58,128 nucleotides of DNA from a virus. The notes under the pieces were generated by a model. It did no database searches, was not told where the DNA came from, and worked only from the letters and a program-made list of their open reading frames with translations. Below are positions 39,042 through 48,512 of the stretch, one piece after another (position 1 is the first letter of the stretch; the number at the start of each line of letters is the position of its first letter). The position numbers and the translations under genes are program-made. The stretch is from the IMG/VR virus record IMGVR_UViG_3300030104_004696, positions 1 to 58,128 of that record, one strand, 5' to 3'.

Positions 39042-41265
39042 TTTACATAAAGAAATAAAAAACTTTATACCTAAATCTGTTATTACTAATAAAAACAGGG
39101 CTAAAACTTGGCTGTATGGATATAACGAAAAATACGACATAGTAGTAATTTCTCGAAATGGAACATTAGGTAAAGTAATAGATATTAATGGATTAAAAAT
39201 AGGATTACCTAAAGAGCCTAAAAAAGTTTATTCCAAATCTAAAAAAAAGGAAGAACAATATTGGGAGCCTACTTTAATTTCAAAACAGCTAAGTAGAATT
39301 AAATCTATATTTCAGTGGCATGAAACTCCTGATGCTTTTAAATCCCAATGGGTAGATTACATAGAAGAAGAATTTAACCGAAGAGAAGAAGGCTACTGGT
39401 TTATGAATAATGGGACTCCTACTTATATAACGGGAACTCATTATATGTATTTACAGTGGACTAAAATAGATGTAGGTAATCCTGACTTTAGAGAAGCTAA
39501 TAGAATTTTTTATATATTTTGGGAAGCGTGCAAAGCGGATAAAAGAAGTTTTGGAATGTGTTATTTAAAAATTAGACGTTCAGGATTCTCTTTTATGAGT
39601 TCGTGTGAAGGTGTTAATCAAGCAACTATAACTAAAGATGCTCGTATTGGAATACTTTCTAAAACAGGTTCCGATGCTAAAAAAATGTTTACCGATAAGG
39701 TTGTTCCTATTTCAAATAACTATCCTTTCTTTTTCAAACCTATTCAAGATGGAATGGATAAGCCTAAAACAGAATTAGCCTATAGGGTTCCAGCTTCTAA
39801 GATTACTAAAAAAAATATGCACAAGATTTCTGAAGAAGAGTTAGAAGGATTAGACACTACTATTGACTGGAAAAACACAGGGGACAATAGTTATGATGGT
39901 GAAAAATTACAATTACTATTACATGATGAAAGTGGTAAATGGGAGAAGCCTGATAACATATTAAATAACTGGAGGGTAACTAAAACTTGTTTGAGACTGG
40001 GTAGCAAGGTAATAGGGAAATGTATGATGGGATCTACTTCTAATGCTTTAGATAAAGGGGGTAGTAATTTTAAATCTCTGTATGAGGACTCTATGCCCAG
40101 TAAAAGAAATGCTAATGGACAAACTAAATCAGGGTTATATTGTTTGTTTATTCCAATGGAATGGAACTTTGAAGGTTATATAGATAGGTATGGAATGCCT
40201 GTATTTAAAACACCTATTAAACCAGTTATAGGTATAGATGGAGAGGATATTAAAGTAGGGGCTATAAATTATTGGGAAAATGAAGTAGAGTCTTTGTCTC
40301 ATGATCCTGATGCGTTAAATGAATTTTATCGTCAGTTTCCAAGAAGTGAATCTCACGCATTTAGAGATGAGAGTAAACAATCTATATTTAACTTAACTAA
40401 GATTTACCAACAAATCGATTATAATGATTCTCTTATAATGGATCATCATTTAACCCGAGGATCATTTTCTTGGGAAAACGGAATAAAAGATTCTAAAGTA
40501 ATTTGGAGTCCTAATAATAGGGGTAGGTTTTTAGTTAGTTGGACCCCTCCTAAACATTTACAAAATAAGATTGTGATGGAGCGAGGAACAAAAAAACCGG
40601 GTAACGAACACATCGGTTCATTTGGATGTGACTCTTATGATATATCGGGAGTTGTGGTAGGGAAAGGGTCTAATGGAGCACTGCATGGGATGACTAAGTT
40701 TAGTATGGAAGAAGCTCCAAGTAATGAGTTTTTTTTAGAATATATTGCCAGACCTCAAACTGCGGAGATATTTTTTGAAGAAGTTTTAATGGCTTGTGTA
40801 TTTTATGGTATGCCTATACTGTGTGAAAATAACAAACCTCGTTTATTATATCATTTTAAAAATAGAGGTTATAGAGGCTTCTCATTAAACAGGCCAGATA
40901 AAACTTACAATAAATTGTCTAAAACAGAAAAGGAATTAGGAGGTATCCCTAATACATCTGAAGATGTAAAACAATCTCACGCTTCTGCAATAGAATCTTA
41001 TATTGAAAAGCATGTAGGTATAGATTTTAATGGTGATTACAGGGATGCAGGAGATATGGGAGTTATGCATTTTGGTAGAACTTTAGAGGATTGGGCTAAG
41101 TTTGATATTAGTAATAGAACAAAGTTTGATGCTGCTATTAGTTCAGGATTAGCTATTATGGCTAACCAAAAACACTTATACACACCATCTAAACAAAAAT
41201 CAAAAATAAGTATTAACTTTGCAAGATATAATAATGCCAGCAATAAAAGTCAAATAATTAGATGA
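39019..41265 (+). CDS. terL: Terminase large subunit
   Basis: 748 residues. The start is TTG: a stop in this frame lies upstream, and there is no ATG or GTG before the N-terminal domain. Motifs: a Walker A-like RRSGFSF (186-191 region), Walker B LLLHDE (298-304 region, Asp303-Glu304), and the nuclease domain beginning FGCDSYD (Asp538) with a second acidic residue in ILCEN. It packages DNA into the prohead through the portal. The Walker A is diverged, as often in crAss-like terminases. It overlaps the portal gene by 4 bp (ATGA). Confidence 0.9.
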   Translation: MRNQDQNNLHKEIKNFIPKSVITNKNRAKTWLYGYNEKYDIVVISRNGTLGKVIDINGLKIGLPKEPKKVYSKSKKKEEQYWEPTLISKQLSRIKSIFQWHETPDAFKSQWVDYIEEEFNRREEGYWFMNNGTPTYITGTHYMYLQWTKIDVGNPDFREANRIFYIFWEACKADKRSFGMCYLKIRRSGFSFMSSCEGVNQATITKDARIGILSKTGSDAKKMFTDKVVPISNNYPFFFKPIQDGMDKPKTELAYRVPASKITKKNMHKISEEELEGLDTTIDWKNTGDNSYDGEKLQLLLHDESGKWEKPDNILNNWRVTKTCLRLGSKVIGKCMMGSTSNALDKGGSNFKSLYEDSMPSKRNANGQTKSGLYCLFIPMEWNFEGYIDRYGMPVFKTPIKPVIGIDGEDIKVGAINYWENEVESLSHDPDALNEFYRQFPRSESHAFRDESKQSIFNLTKIYQQIDYNDSLIMDHHLTRGSFSWENGIKDSKVIWSPNNRGRFLVSWTPPKHLQNKIVMERGTKKPGNEHIGSFGCDSYDISGVVVGKGSNGALHGMTKFSMEEAPSNEFFLEYIARPQTAEIFFEEVLMACVFYGMPILCENNKPRLLYHFKNRGYRGFSLNRPDKTYNKLSKTEKELGGIPNTSEDVKQSHASAIESYIEKHVGIDFNGDYRDAGDMGVMHFGRTLEDWAKFDISNRTKFDAAISSGLAIMANQKHLYTPSKQKSKISINFARYNNASNKSQIIR

Positions 41266-43697
41266 AAGACGTAAAAATACAGATAAACTCTGCTGCGTTC
41301 CCAGATCAGTTTGCAACCGATAAACAAAAAGCTTCAGATGAATTCGGGTTACAAGTTGGTCAGGCAATTCAATATGAGTGGTTTAGAAAAGATGGAATGA
41401 GGTGTAGGTTTTATAATCAGTGGGGAGAATTCCATAGATTAAGATTGTATGCCCGAGGAGAACAAGCCATAGGTAAATATAAAAATGAATTAGCAGTAGA
41501 TGGAGATTTGTCTTATCTAAATTTAGATTGGACTCCGGTTCCTATTATACCAAAATTTATAGACATTGTGGTAAACGGAATGTCAGATAGAATGTTTAAA
41601 GTAAATTGTATTGCAATGGATGCTTTGTCAGCAGAAAAAAGAAATACATTTCAAGATACGGTAGAAAGAAACATAGTATCAGGTGACATATATAGACAAG
41701 TTGAAAAGGAGTTTGGGGTTCAAATGTTTGAAGTAGACCCGGAAACATTACCTGAGACTAATGCCGAGATGGAGTTGTATATGCAATTAAACTATAAGCC
41801 TGCTATTGAAATAGCAAATGAAACTGCTATTAATACAATGTTAGAAGAAAATCATTATGTAGACACTCGTAAGAGGGTTGATTATGATATTGCAACTTTA
41901 GGTATTGGAATGTGCAAGCATATGTTTCAATTAGGAGATGGTATAAGAGTAGAGTATGTAGACCCTGCTAATGTAGTTTATAGTTATACTGAAGATCCTT
42001 ATTTTAAAGATTGTTTCTATTGGGGTGAGATTAAAACTTTACCTATAGCTGAATTAGTAAAGATAGACCCTGAGATTACCAACGAACAAATGGAAGAAAT
42101 TTCTAAATACAGTCAGTCTTGGTATGATTACTATAATGTAGCACAGATGTATGAGAATAGTATGTTTTCAAGAGACACCTGTACTTTATTATATTTTAAT
42201 TATAAAACCACCAACAGTTTTGTTTACAAGAAAAAACAAACTGCCGAAGGAACATTTAAGACAGTAGAAAAAGATGATGAGTTTAATCCTCCACAAGAAA
42301 TGATGGATGAGGGTAACTTTGAAAAAGTAGAAAAAAGAATTGATGTGTGGTATGAAGGTGTAATGGTCATGGGTACTAACATTATTTTAAAATGGGAAAT
42401 GATGGAAAATATGGTTAGACCTAATTCGGCTAATCAATATGCTTACCCTAACTATGTTGCTTGTGCTCCAAGAATGTATAAAGGAGTATTAGAGTCTTTA
42501 GTAAGAAGAATGATTCCTTTTGCCGATTTAATTCAATTAACACATTTAAAAATTCAACAAGTAGTTTCTAAAGTAGTTCCTGACGGAGTCTTTATTGACG
42601 CAGATGGATTGAGTGAAGTTGATTTAGGAACAGGAGCTGCGTATAATCCTGAAGATGCTTTACGATTATATTTCCAAACTGGTAGTGTGGTAGGTAGGTC
42701 TTATACCCAAGATGGAGAATTTAATAATGCCAGACAACCTATTAGTCAGTTAACATCCAGTAGTGGTCAAAGCAAAATGCAAATGTTAATTGGAAACTAT
42801 AATCATTATTTGAACATGATAAGACAGGTGACAGGATTAAATGAAGCTCGAGATGCTTCTACTCCAGACCCTAATTCTTTAGTTGGTGTTCAGAAATTAG
42901 CAGCATTAAATTCTAATGTAGCAACTCGACATATATTAAAAGCAAGTTTATATATAACTAAAAGATTAGCTGAATGTTTATCTATTAGGACTGCAGATGT
43001 ATTAGAGTATTCAGATTTCCGAGATGAATTTGCAATGCAAATTGGTAAATATAATTTAGGTATATTAGAAGAAATATCAAATCTATATTTATATGACTTT
43101 GGTATATTTATAGAAATGACTCCTGATGAAGAAGAAAAGGCTCAGCTTGAACAAAACATACAGATGGCTTTACAAAGTGGTGGTATTGATTTAGAAGATG
43201 CTATTGATATTAGAACTATTAATAATTTAAAATTAGCTAATCAATTACTTAAAGTAAAACGTAAACAAACAGAGAAGGTAAAGCAACAACAAGCTCAACA
43301 AGCCCAAGCAATGCAAGGCCAGCAACAACAACAGTTACAGCAAATGAAAGCTCAAGCTGAAATGCAAAAATCCCAACAAGAAATGCAGTCTAAAATTCAA
43401 ATTAAACAAGCTGAGATTGCTTTTGAAATAGAAAAACAGAAAAACGAAGCAGACTTGAAACGTAGACTTATGGATGTTGAGTTTAATTATAACATGCAAA
43501 TTCGAGGTATGGAACAGAAACAGATAGATATGCGTGAACAAAAAAAAGAAGAAGGTAAATCACAAAGAATAGCTGAAGCAAATTCTCAACAATCTAAATT
43601 AATTCAACAAAGAAAAAATAATTTACCACCTGTAAGTTTTGAATCTAATGAGGATAGTTTAGATGGGTTTGATTTAGCAGAATTCAATCCAAGATAA
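41262..43697 (+). CDS. Portal protein
   Basis: 811 residues, a typical portal length for crAss-like phages. It directly follows terL. The body is alpha/beta with a tunnel-forming C-terminal half, ending in a long Gln/Lys coiled coil (about 670-780, runs such as QQQQQLQQMKAQAEMQ) which may be the barrel crown. No sharp motif; the call is by order and length. Confidence 0.85.
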   Translation: MKDVKIQINSAAFPDQFATDKQKASDEFGLQVGQAIQYEWFRKDGMRCRFYNQWGEFHRLRLYARGEQAIGKYKNELAVDGDLSYLNLDWTPVPIIPKFIDIVVNGMSDRMFKVNCIAMDALSAEKRNTFQDTVERNIVSGDIYRQVEKEFGVQMFEVDPETLPETNAEMELYMQLNYKPAIEIANETAINTMLEENHYVDTRKRVDYDIATLGIGMCKHMFQLGDGIRVEYVDPANVVYSYTEDPYFKDCFYWGEIKTLPIAELVKIDPEITNEQMEEISKYSQSWYDYYNVAQMYENSMFSRDTCTLLYFNYKTTNSFVYKKKQTAEGTFKTVEKDDEFNPPQEMMDEGNFEKVEKRIDVWYEGVMVMGTNIILKWEMMENMVRPNSANQYAYPNYVACAPRMYKGVLESLVRRMIPFADLIQLTHLKIQQVVSKVVPDGVFIDADGLSEVDLGTGAAYNPEDALRLYFQTGSVVGRSYTQDGEFNNARQPISQLTSSSGQSKMQMLIGNYNHYLNMIRQVTGLNEARDASTPDPNSLVGVQKLAALNSNVATRHILKASLYITKRLAECLSIRTADVLEYSDFRDEFAMQIGKYNLGILEEISNLYLYDFGIFIEMTPDEEEKAQLEQNIQMALQSGGIDLEDAIDIRTINNLKLANQLLKVKRKQTEKVKQQQAQQAQAMQGQQQQQLQQMKAQAEMQKSQQEMQSKIQIKQAEIAFEIEKQKNEADLKRRLMDVEFNYNMQIRGMEQKQIDMREQKKEEGKSQRIAEANSQQSKLIQQRKNNLPPVSFESNEDSLDGFDLAEFNPR

Positions 43698-43726
43698 TTT
43701 GCTTAAAAATATAATAAAATTAGTAT

Positions 43727-43734
43727 TAACTTTG
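43727..43734 (+). promoter_or_regulatory. Promoter for scaffold and capsid genes
   Basis: TAACTTTG, 23 bp before the scaffold ATG at 43758; TTTG at 43698-43701 is 25 bp upstream, slightly long for a -33 box. Confidence 0.55.
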
Positions 43735-43757
43735 TAACCTAAATTAAATTAAATAAA

Positions 43758-44918
43758 ATGGAAGAAAATAAATTTGTCGTAAAAGACGTAAGCGGTGTTG
43801 AAAAATCCAAAGTAGAAATAGAAGAAAAATTACTTAAAGAGCATGAAGAAAAATTTGAAGCTCCAGAAAGTAAACCTGACGTGGAACGAGTGGATACAAG
43901 CACTGCGAGTGCCGACACCAATACGAAACAAGAAGAAGTACAACAGGAAGAAGAAACACAAAAAGAAACTACCGCATCAGAGTTAAATGATGCAGACGTT
44001 CTTTCTTATATTAAAAGCAGATACGATAAAGATATCGAATCGGTAGATCAATTATTTGACACCAAAGAATCAAATGAAGAATTGCCAGAAGATGTTGCAG
44101 CGTATTTTAAATACAAAAAGGAAACTGGACGTGGAATCAAAGATTTTGTTGAATTACAAAAAAACTTTGATGAAATGGATGGAGACCAAGTGCTAAAGGC
44201 TTACTATTCTAAAACTGAAGAAGGTTTAGATATAGAGGATATTGAAGATATCATGGAGGATAAATTCTCATTTGACGAAGAATTAGATGATCCAAAAGAT
44301 ATTAAGAAAAAGCAATTAGCTAAAAAAAGAGAACTTGTAAAAGCTAAAAAGTTTTTAAATGAACAAAAAGATAAATATAAAGCTCCTCTTGAGTCAAGTG
44401 GGGGTGGATTATCTAAAGAGTCCATGGAAGAATTTGATAGCTATAAAAGTTATGTAGAGGAATCTAACAATGCTAAAGAAGCACAGAAGAAAAGGTATGA
44501 CTATTTTCTTAATAAAACCGATGAGGTTTTTAACGATGAGTTCAAAGGTTTTGAGTTCAAAATCGGAGAGAAAAGTTTTACATTTAAACCTGGGGATAGA
44601 GAGGAGTTAAAAAGTAAACAATCTAATGTAAACAACTTTGTTGAGAAATATATGGACAAAGAAAGTGGATTGATGAACGACCCTCAAGGATATCATAAAG
44701 CTATAGCAGTTGCCATGAATCTTGACAAGTTTGCTGAATTCTTTTATAATCAAGGAATGACCGAAGCTGTAGATAATGTTTCTAAAAAATCAAAAAACAT
44801 TAATATGGAAATGAGGAACACTCCACAAAGTTTCAGTAAAGATGGACTTAAGATTAGAAGTATGGGTGACCAAAGCAGTGGAAGAGGACTCAAAATTAGA
44901 AGTATAAAAAAATTATAA
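43758..44918 (+). CDS. Scaffolding protein
   Basis: 386 residues, very acidic N-terminal half (Glu/Asp/Gln/Thr-rich), long charged helices in the middle and a basic C-terminal tip carrying two copies of GLKIRS (SKDGLKIRSM and GRGLKIRSIKKL). Scaffolds bind capsid protein through such a C-terminal basic segment. Located between portal and major capsid gene, where scaffold is expected. Function by position and composition. Confidence 0.8.
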   Translation: MEENKFVVKDVSGVEKSKVEIEEKLLKEHEEKFEAPESKPDVERVDTSTASADTNTKQEEVQQEEETQKETTASELNDADVLSYIKSRYDKDIESVDQLFDTKESNEELPEDVAAYFKYKKETGRGIKDFVELQKNFDEMDGDQVLKAYYSKTEEGLDIEDIEDIMEDKFSFDEELDDPKDIKKKQLAKKRELVKAKKFLNEQKDKYKAPLESSGGGLSKESMEEFDSYKSYVEESNNAKEAQKKRYDYFLNKTDEVFNDEFKGFEFKIGEKSFTFKPGDREELKSKQSNVNNFVEKYMDKESGLMNDPQGYHKAIAVAMNLDKFAEFFYNQGMTEAVDNVSKKSKNINMEMRNTPQSFSKDGLKIRSMGDQSSGRGLKIRSIKKL

Positions 44919-44938
44919 ACTAAAAAAATTAAAAAATT

Positions 44939-46390
44939 ATGTCAGTATTAGCAACACCAGGCTTTGACTTGCAGCCAAGTGCACAGCAAGTAGCGTTAGC
45001 CTCAAATTACATTACTAACTTTGATTTTCTTAATCAGTATCTTCCAGATACATATGAGAAAGAATTTGAAAGATATGGTAATAGAACAGTAGCATCATTT
45101 TTAAGAATGGTTGGTGCTGAAATGCCTTCTAACTCAGACCTTATAAAATGGGCTGAACAAGGAAGGTTACACACTAAATATACAGCGTGTACTTTAGCAA
45201 CTTATGTAGGTAATGAAACTACACAGGTAATAACAATCCCTGCAACACAAATCAACCCTGTAGCTCCAGCATCATCAGCTCCAAGTAATGGTTTTGCAGC
45301 AATCAGAGTAGGTCAAACTATTATGATCTCAGATGAAACTGCTGGATCAACTTTAAGTAATAAAGCAATAGTTACAGCTAATTCAGGATATGTTGCTGGT
45401 GGTCCAATGACTATAACAGTAGCTTACTATGAATTAACTCAAGCAGCTTATGCGGCAGCTTCAACTGTAAGTATATTTATTTATGGATCTGAATTCAAAA
45501 AAGGAACTGCTGGAATGTCTGGTTCTTTAGAAGCTCAAGACTTTATCTTTGACAACTCTCCAATTATCATCAAGGACACTTACGAAGTAAATGGTTCTGA
45601 CATGGCTCAAATTGGATGGGTTGAAATTTCTACTGAAAATGGTGGATCTGGATACTTATGGTATATGAAGTCTGAGCACGAAACAAGACTTCGTTTTGAA
45701 GACTATCTTGAAACTGCAATGGTTGAAGCGGTTCCTGCAGCAGTAGGTTCTGGTGCGGCAGCTACTACAGGTCCAGAAGGAAACAAAGGATCTGAAGGAG
45801 TATTCTACGTAGTTAATAACCGAGGAAATGTATGGAGTGGTGGTAACCCAGTTGCTCTTGCAGGTTTCGATGCAGTAATCCAAAGATTAGATAAGCAAGG
45901 TTCTATTGAAGAAAATGTTATTTTCGTAAATAGAGATTTCTCATTTGATATTGACGATATGTTAGCAGCACAAAACTCTTACGGAGCTGGTGGTACTTCA
46001 TATGGTTTATTTGATAATGATGAGGAAATGGCTTTAAACTTAGGCTTTACAGGTTTCCGTAGAGGTTATGATTTCTACAAGTCAGACTGGAAATACTTAA
46101 ACGATCCTACAATGAGAGGTGGTTTAACAGGTGGTAAAATCAATGGACTTATGGTTCCAGCTGGTTCTACAACTGTATATGACCAAATCTTAGGTAAGAA
46201 CGCTAAGCGTCCATTCTTACACGTTAGATACAGAGCTTCAGAAACTGAAGACAGACGTTACAAAACTTGGATCACTGGTTCAGCTGGTGGAGCAAGAACG
46301 TCTGATGTAGACAAGATGCAAGTTAACTTCTTATCTGAAAGAGCTTGTTGTACTTTAGGTGCAAACAACTTCTTCTTATTCCAAGATTAA
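44939..46390 (+). CDS. Major capsid protein
   Basis: 483 residues, HK97-type by order and pattern. A short N-arm is followed by a helix (about 15-60), then an inserted beta module (about 117-185) of the kind also seen in other virion proteins here, and the P- and A-domain region from about 186 (..MKSEHETRLRFEDYLETA..) to the conserved C-terminal end with VNFLSERACCTLGANNFFLF. It is the last gene before a strong terminator, consistent with high expression. Confidence 0.9.
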   Translation: MSVLATPGFDLQPSAQQVALASNYITNFDFLNQYLPDTYEKEFERYGNRTVASFLRMVGAEMPSNSDLIKWAEQGRLHTKYTACTLATYVGNETTQVITIPATQINPVAPASSAPSNGFAAIRVGQTIMISDETAGSTLSNKAIVTANSGYVAGGPMTITVAYYELTQAAYAAASTVSIFIYGSEFKKGTAGMSGSLEAQDFIFDNSPIIIKDTYEVNGSDMAQIGWVEISTENGGSGYLWYMKSEHETRLRFEDYLETAMVEAVPAAVGSGAAATTGPEGNKGSEGVFYVVNNRGNVWSGGNPVALAGFDAVIQRLDKQGSIEENVIFVNRDFSFDIDDMLAAQNSYGAGGTSYGLFDNDEEMALNLGFTGFRRGYDFYKSDWKYLNDPTMRGGLTGGKINGLMVPAGSTTVYDQILGKNAKRPFLHVRYRASETEDRRYKTWITGSAGGARTSDVDKMQVNFLSERACCTLGANNFFLFQD

Positions 46391-46407
46391 TAAGTATCAT
46401 TAATTTA

Positions 46408-46437
46408 GGGGAGGATTAACCTCCTCCCCTTTTTTTT
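46408..46437 (+). terminator. Intrinsic terminator after capsid gene
   Basis: GGGGAGGA-TTAACC-TCCTCCCC followed by eight T: a perfect 8-bp GC-rich stem, 17 bp after the capsid stop. Confidence 0.9.
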
Positions 46438-46459
46438 AACTTTAATTAAATTATATAAA

Positions 46460-47254
46460 ATGAAAAAACAAAACAAAGCTGTTGCTAAACAGTACCGATT
46501 AAAAAGAGATGTAGCTCCTTTATGTTTTATGCTATCTTCTCACCACAACAAAAGAACCCCATTACTTTATTTTGATGAAGACAAAGGGATAAACCGAGCT
46601 TTACGTTATGCACGAAATCAAAAAAGCCCTTTTGAGGATGAACAGGATGGAAATGCAATTATGGAACCTATTGTTTTTGAAGATGGGTTTTTAAATGTAG
46701 ATAGAGGAAATCAGGTTCTTCAAGAATTTTTATACTACCATCCACAAAATGGACATGTATATGAAGAAATTAATAATGCTAAAGACGCTGCGGAAGAATT
46801 AGAAATAGAAGAAATAATTTTAGATGCTCAAATATTAGCAAAAGAATTAGATCTTTCTACCCTTGAGAGTTTATCCAGAGTTTTATTTGGATCACAAGCA
46901 GATAAAAGAAGTACAGCAGAACTTCGTAGAGACATGTTAGTGTTCTCTCGTACTAACCCAGCTGATTTTATGGACATGTTAAATGATCCTTCACTTCAAG
47001 TGTATGATGATGTTTCTCAATTTTTTGGAGCTAACTTATTAATAGTTAAAAACAAAAATAGAGATGTTTACTTTAACTTAGCTACTAATAAAACTAAAAT
47101 GTTAACTGTTCCTTTTGGAGAAGACGCTAAAGATATTGTGGCTTCTTATATGCAAACTGATCAAGGAGTAGAAACATATAAGCTTTTAAATAAAATGCTA
47201 AAAGGAGACACTAAGAAATCTTCTAAAAAGAAACTCAAAAAGACTGAAGAGTAA
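46460..47254 (+). CDS. Conserved-type head-region protein
   Basis: 264 residues. The start reads KKQNKAVAKQYRLKRDVAPLCFML, followed by RTPLLYFDED, NRALRYARNQKSPFEDEQDG and MEPIVFEDGFL, a family found right after the capsid gene in marine Bacteroidota phages. The C-terminus is Lys-rich. Mixed alpha/beta; function unknown, perhaps a head-completion or cargo protein. A terminator follows. Confidence 0.7.
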   Translation: MKKQNKAVAKQYRLKRDVAPLCFMLSSHHNKRTPLLYFDEDKGINRALRYARNQKSPFEDEQDGNAIMEPIVFEDGFLNVDRGNQVLQEFLYYHPQNGHVYEEINNAKDAAEELEIEEIILDAQILAKELDLSTLESLSRVLFGSQADKRSTAELRRDMLVFSRTNPADFMDMLNDPSLQVYDDVSQFFGANLLIVKNKNRDVYFNLATNKTKMLTVPFGEDAKDIVASYMQTDQGVETYKLLNKMLKGDTKKSSKKKLKKTEE

Positions 47255-47261
47255 TAAAGAG

Positions 47262-47289
47262 AGCACCTTAAATAGGTGCTTTTTTTTTA
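47262..47289 (+). terminator. Intrinsic terminator
   Basis: AGCACCT-TAAAT-AGGTGCT followed by nine T, immediately before a promoter for the next gene. Confidence 0.9.
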
Positions 47290-47291
47290 TC

Positions 47292-47299
47292 TATCTTTG
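47292..47299 (+). promoter_or_regulatory. Promoter directly after terminator
   Basis: TATCTTTG, 30 bp before the ATG at 47330, starting three bases after the T-run of the previous terminator. Confidence 0.7.
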
Positions 47300-47329
47300 C
47301 ACTTTATTAACCCATTAAAATTATTAATT

Positions 47330-47623
47330 ATGGACAAATTTTTAGACACTCCTGTAACGGGAGAAACGGACATGCTTGTAAGCTGTTCAGATGTGATTGC
47401 TGTAACTATTGGAGATCCAGCAGGAGCAAACGCAACAACCAAAACTACTATTACTTACAATAGTGCTAACACAGTAACGATGACTCATGCTACAGTATCT
47501 ACTGCTTTAGAAATGAGAGATTCAATACAAAACGCTATGGAAGAAGCCTTAAAAACTTCTTGGACGGATGTTGCATTTGCATACGTACCAGCTAAAGCTG
47601 TTAGTGCAATAGCAGTAGCCTAA
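47330..47623 (+). CDS. Small beta-rich structural protein
   Basis: 97 residues; start at 47330 (MDKFLDTPVTGETDM), since the upstream ATG lies within the promoter/terminator. Thr/Ala-rich beta pattern (VIAVTIGDPAGANATTKTTI) and a helix of SIQNAMEEALKT. Resembles small head-fibre/adaptor proteins. The next gene starts 5 bp on. Function unknown. Confidence 0.6.
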   Translation: MDKFLDTPVTGETDMLVSCSDVIAVTIGDPAGANATTKTTITYNSANTVTMTHATVSTALEMRDSIQNAMEEALKTSWTDVAFAYVPAKAVSAIAVA

Positions 47624-47628
47624 GTAAG

Positions 47629-48426
47629 ATGTATAGATATATTAATTTACCCGTACAAATGTATCCAGGTTCTACCGCAACAAATGCAGTTGCTGCAGAC
47701 TCTGGGACAACTGATGCGGCTACTGAAGGAAAACTAACTCAGTCAGGTCAAAACTTTTTAACTTCAGTTAGTGTAGGTGACTATGCTGTTATTACTACAG
47801 GTATTTCTGGGTATCCAGTAAGAACCTGGTCAAAAATAACAGCAGTAGATAGTGACACTGTATTAAGTATTAGTGGTGCTGGAAATCCTGCTACAGGTAC
47901 AGGAGGATTATCTGCTTCAGGAACAGTTTATTCTATTATAGCGGCAGCTGATATTTCTAAATGCGTATTAGCAGGGGCTAAGTTTACAGAAAATGTGCAA
48001 GCAGGAGATGTAGTGTGTAATGTAACTACTAATCTTAACTACACTGTAGCTTCGGTAACTAACGATACTACTATTGTTTTATCAGGAGATAATTTTGGAA
48101 TCCTTGTTGGTGATGACTTTTTTATCTTAACAGATAGAGGTTCTCAAGGAGCGACAAAAGTAAGATTAGATAACGCTACTGAAATTAGAGGTAATGCTTC
48201 TAATGGAGAGGTTACTGTTCATTACAAAAAAGTAGGATCTACTAATGATAAGTTAGCGATTAGCATGGGAGACACTGTAACGGATGATGCTTACTTTATT
48301 AAGTTTAAAGAAGTAGCGTTAGAAGTTATGAAGTCTAAATGGACTACTAATTCTGAAACGATGCCTTTAATGCCATCTACTGGTACTCAAGGTATTCAAT
48401 GGGCAGGTACTTTTACTTGGTCATAG
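47629..48426 (+). CDS. Virion protein with tandem beta modules
   Basis: 265 residues. Two copies of the recurrent module lie at about 40-104 and 116-168 (..SVGDYAV..ITAVDSDTVLSIS.. and ..QAGDVVC..VASVTNDTTIVLS..), followed by a polar domain (about 170-265) with a helix. By place between head and ring genes it is probably a head-tail or ring protein. A terminator follows. Confidence 0.65.
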   Translation: MYRYINLPVQMYPGSTATNAVAADSGTTDAATEGKLTQSGQNFLTSVSVGDYAVITTGISGYPVRTWSKITAVDSDTVLSISGAGNPATGTGGLSASGTVYSIIAAADISKCVLAGAKFTENVQAGDVVCNVTTNLNYTVASVTNDTTIVLSGDNFGILVGDDFFILTDRGSQGATKVRLDNATEIRGNASNGEVTVHYKKVGSTNDKLAISMGDTVTDDAYFIKFKEVALEVMKSKWTTNSETMPLMPSTGTQGIQWAGTFTWS

Positions 48427-48449
48427 AGTATTAATTTACATTTTAAAAG

Positions 48450-48484
48450 AGAGGTTTACAAAAAAAGTAGACCTCTTTTTTTTT
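48450..48484 (+). terminator. Intrinsic terminator
   Basis: AGAGGTTTAC and GTAGACCTCT pair (one mismatch) around A7, then a T-rich run, 23 bp after the stop at 48426. Confidence 0.85.
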
Positions 48485-48486
48485 CT

Positions 48487-48494
48487 TATCTTTG
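48487..48494 (+). promoter_or_regulatory. Promoter for ring protein genes
   Basis: TATCTTTG, 18 bp before the ATG at 48513, again right behind a terminator. Confidence 0.7.
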
Positions 48495-48512
48495 TAAAAA
48501 TCTTTATAAAGA

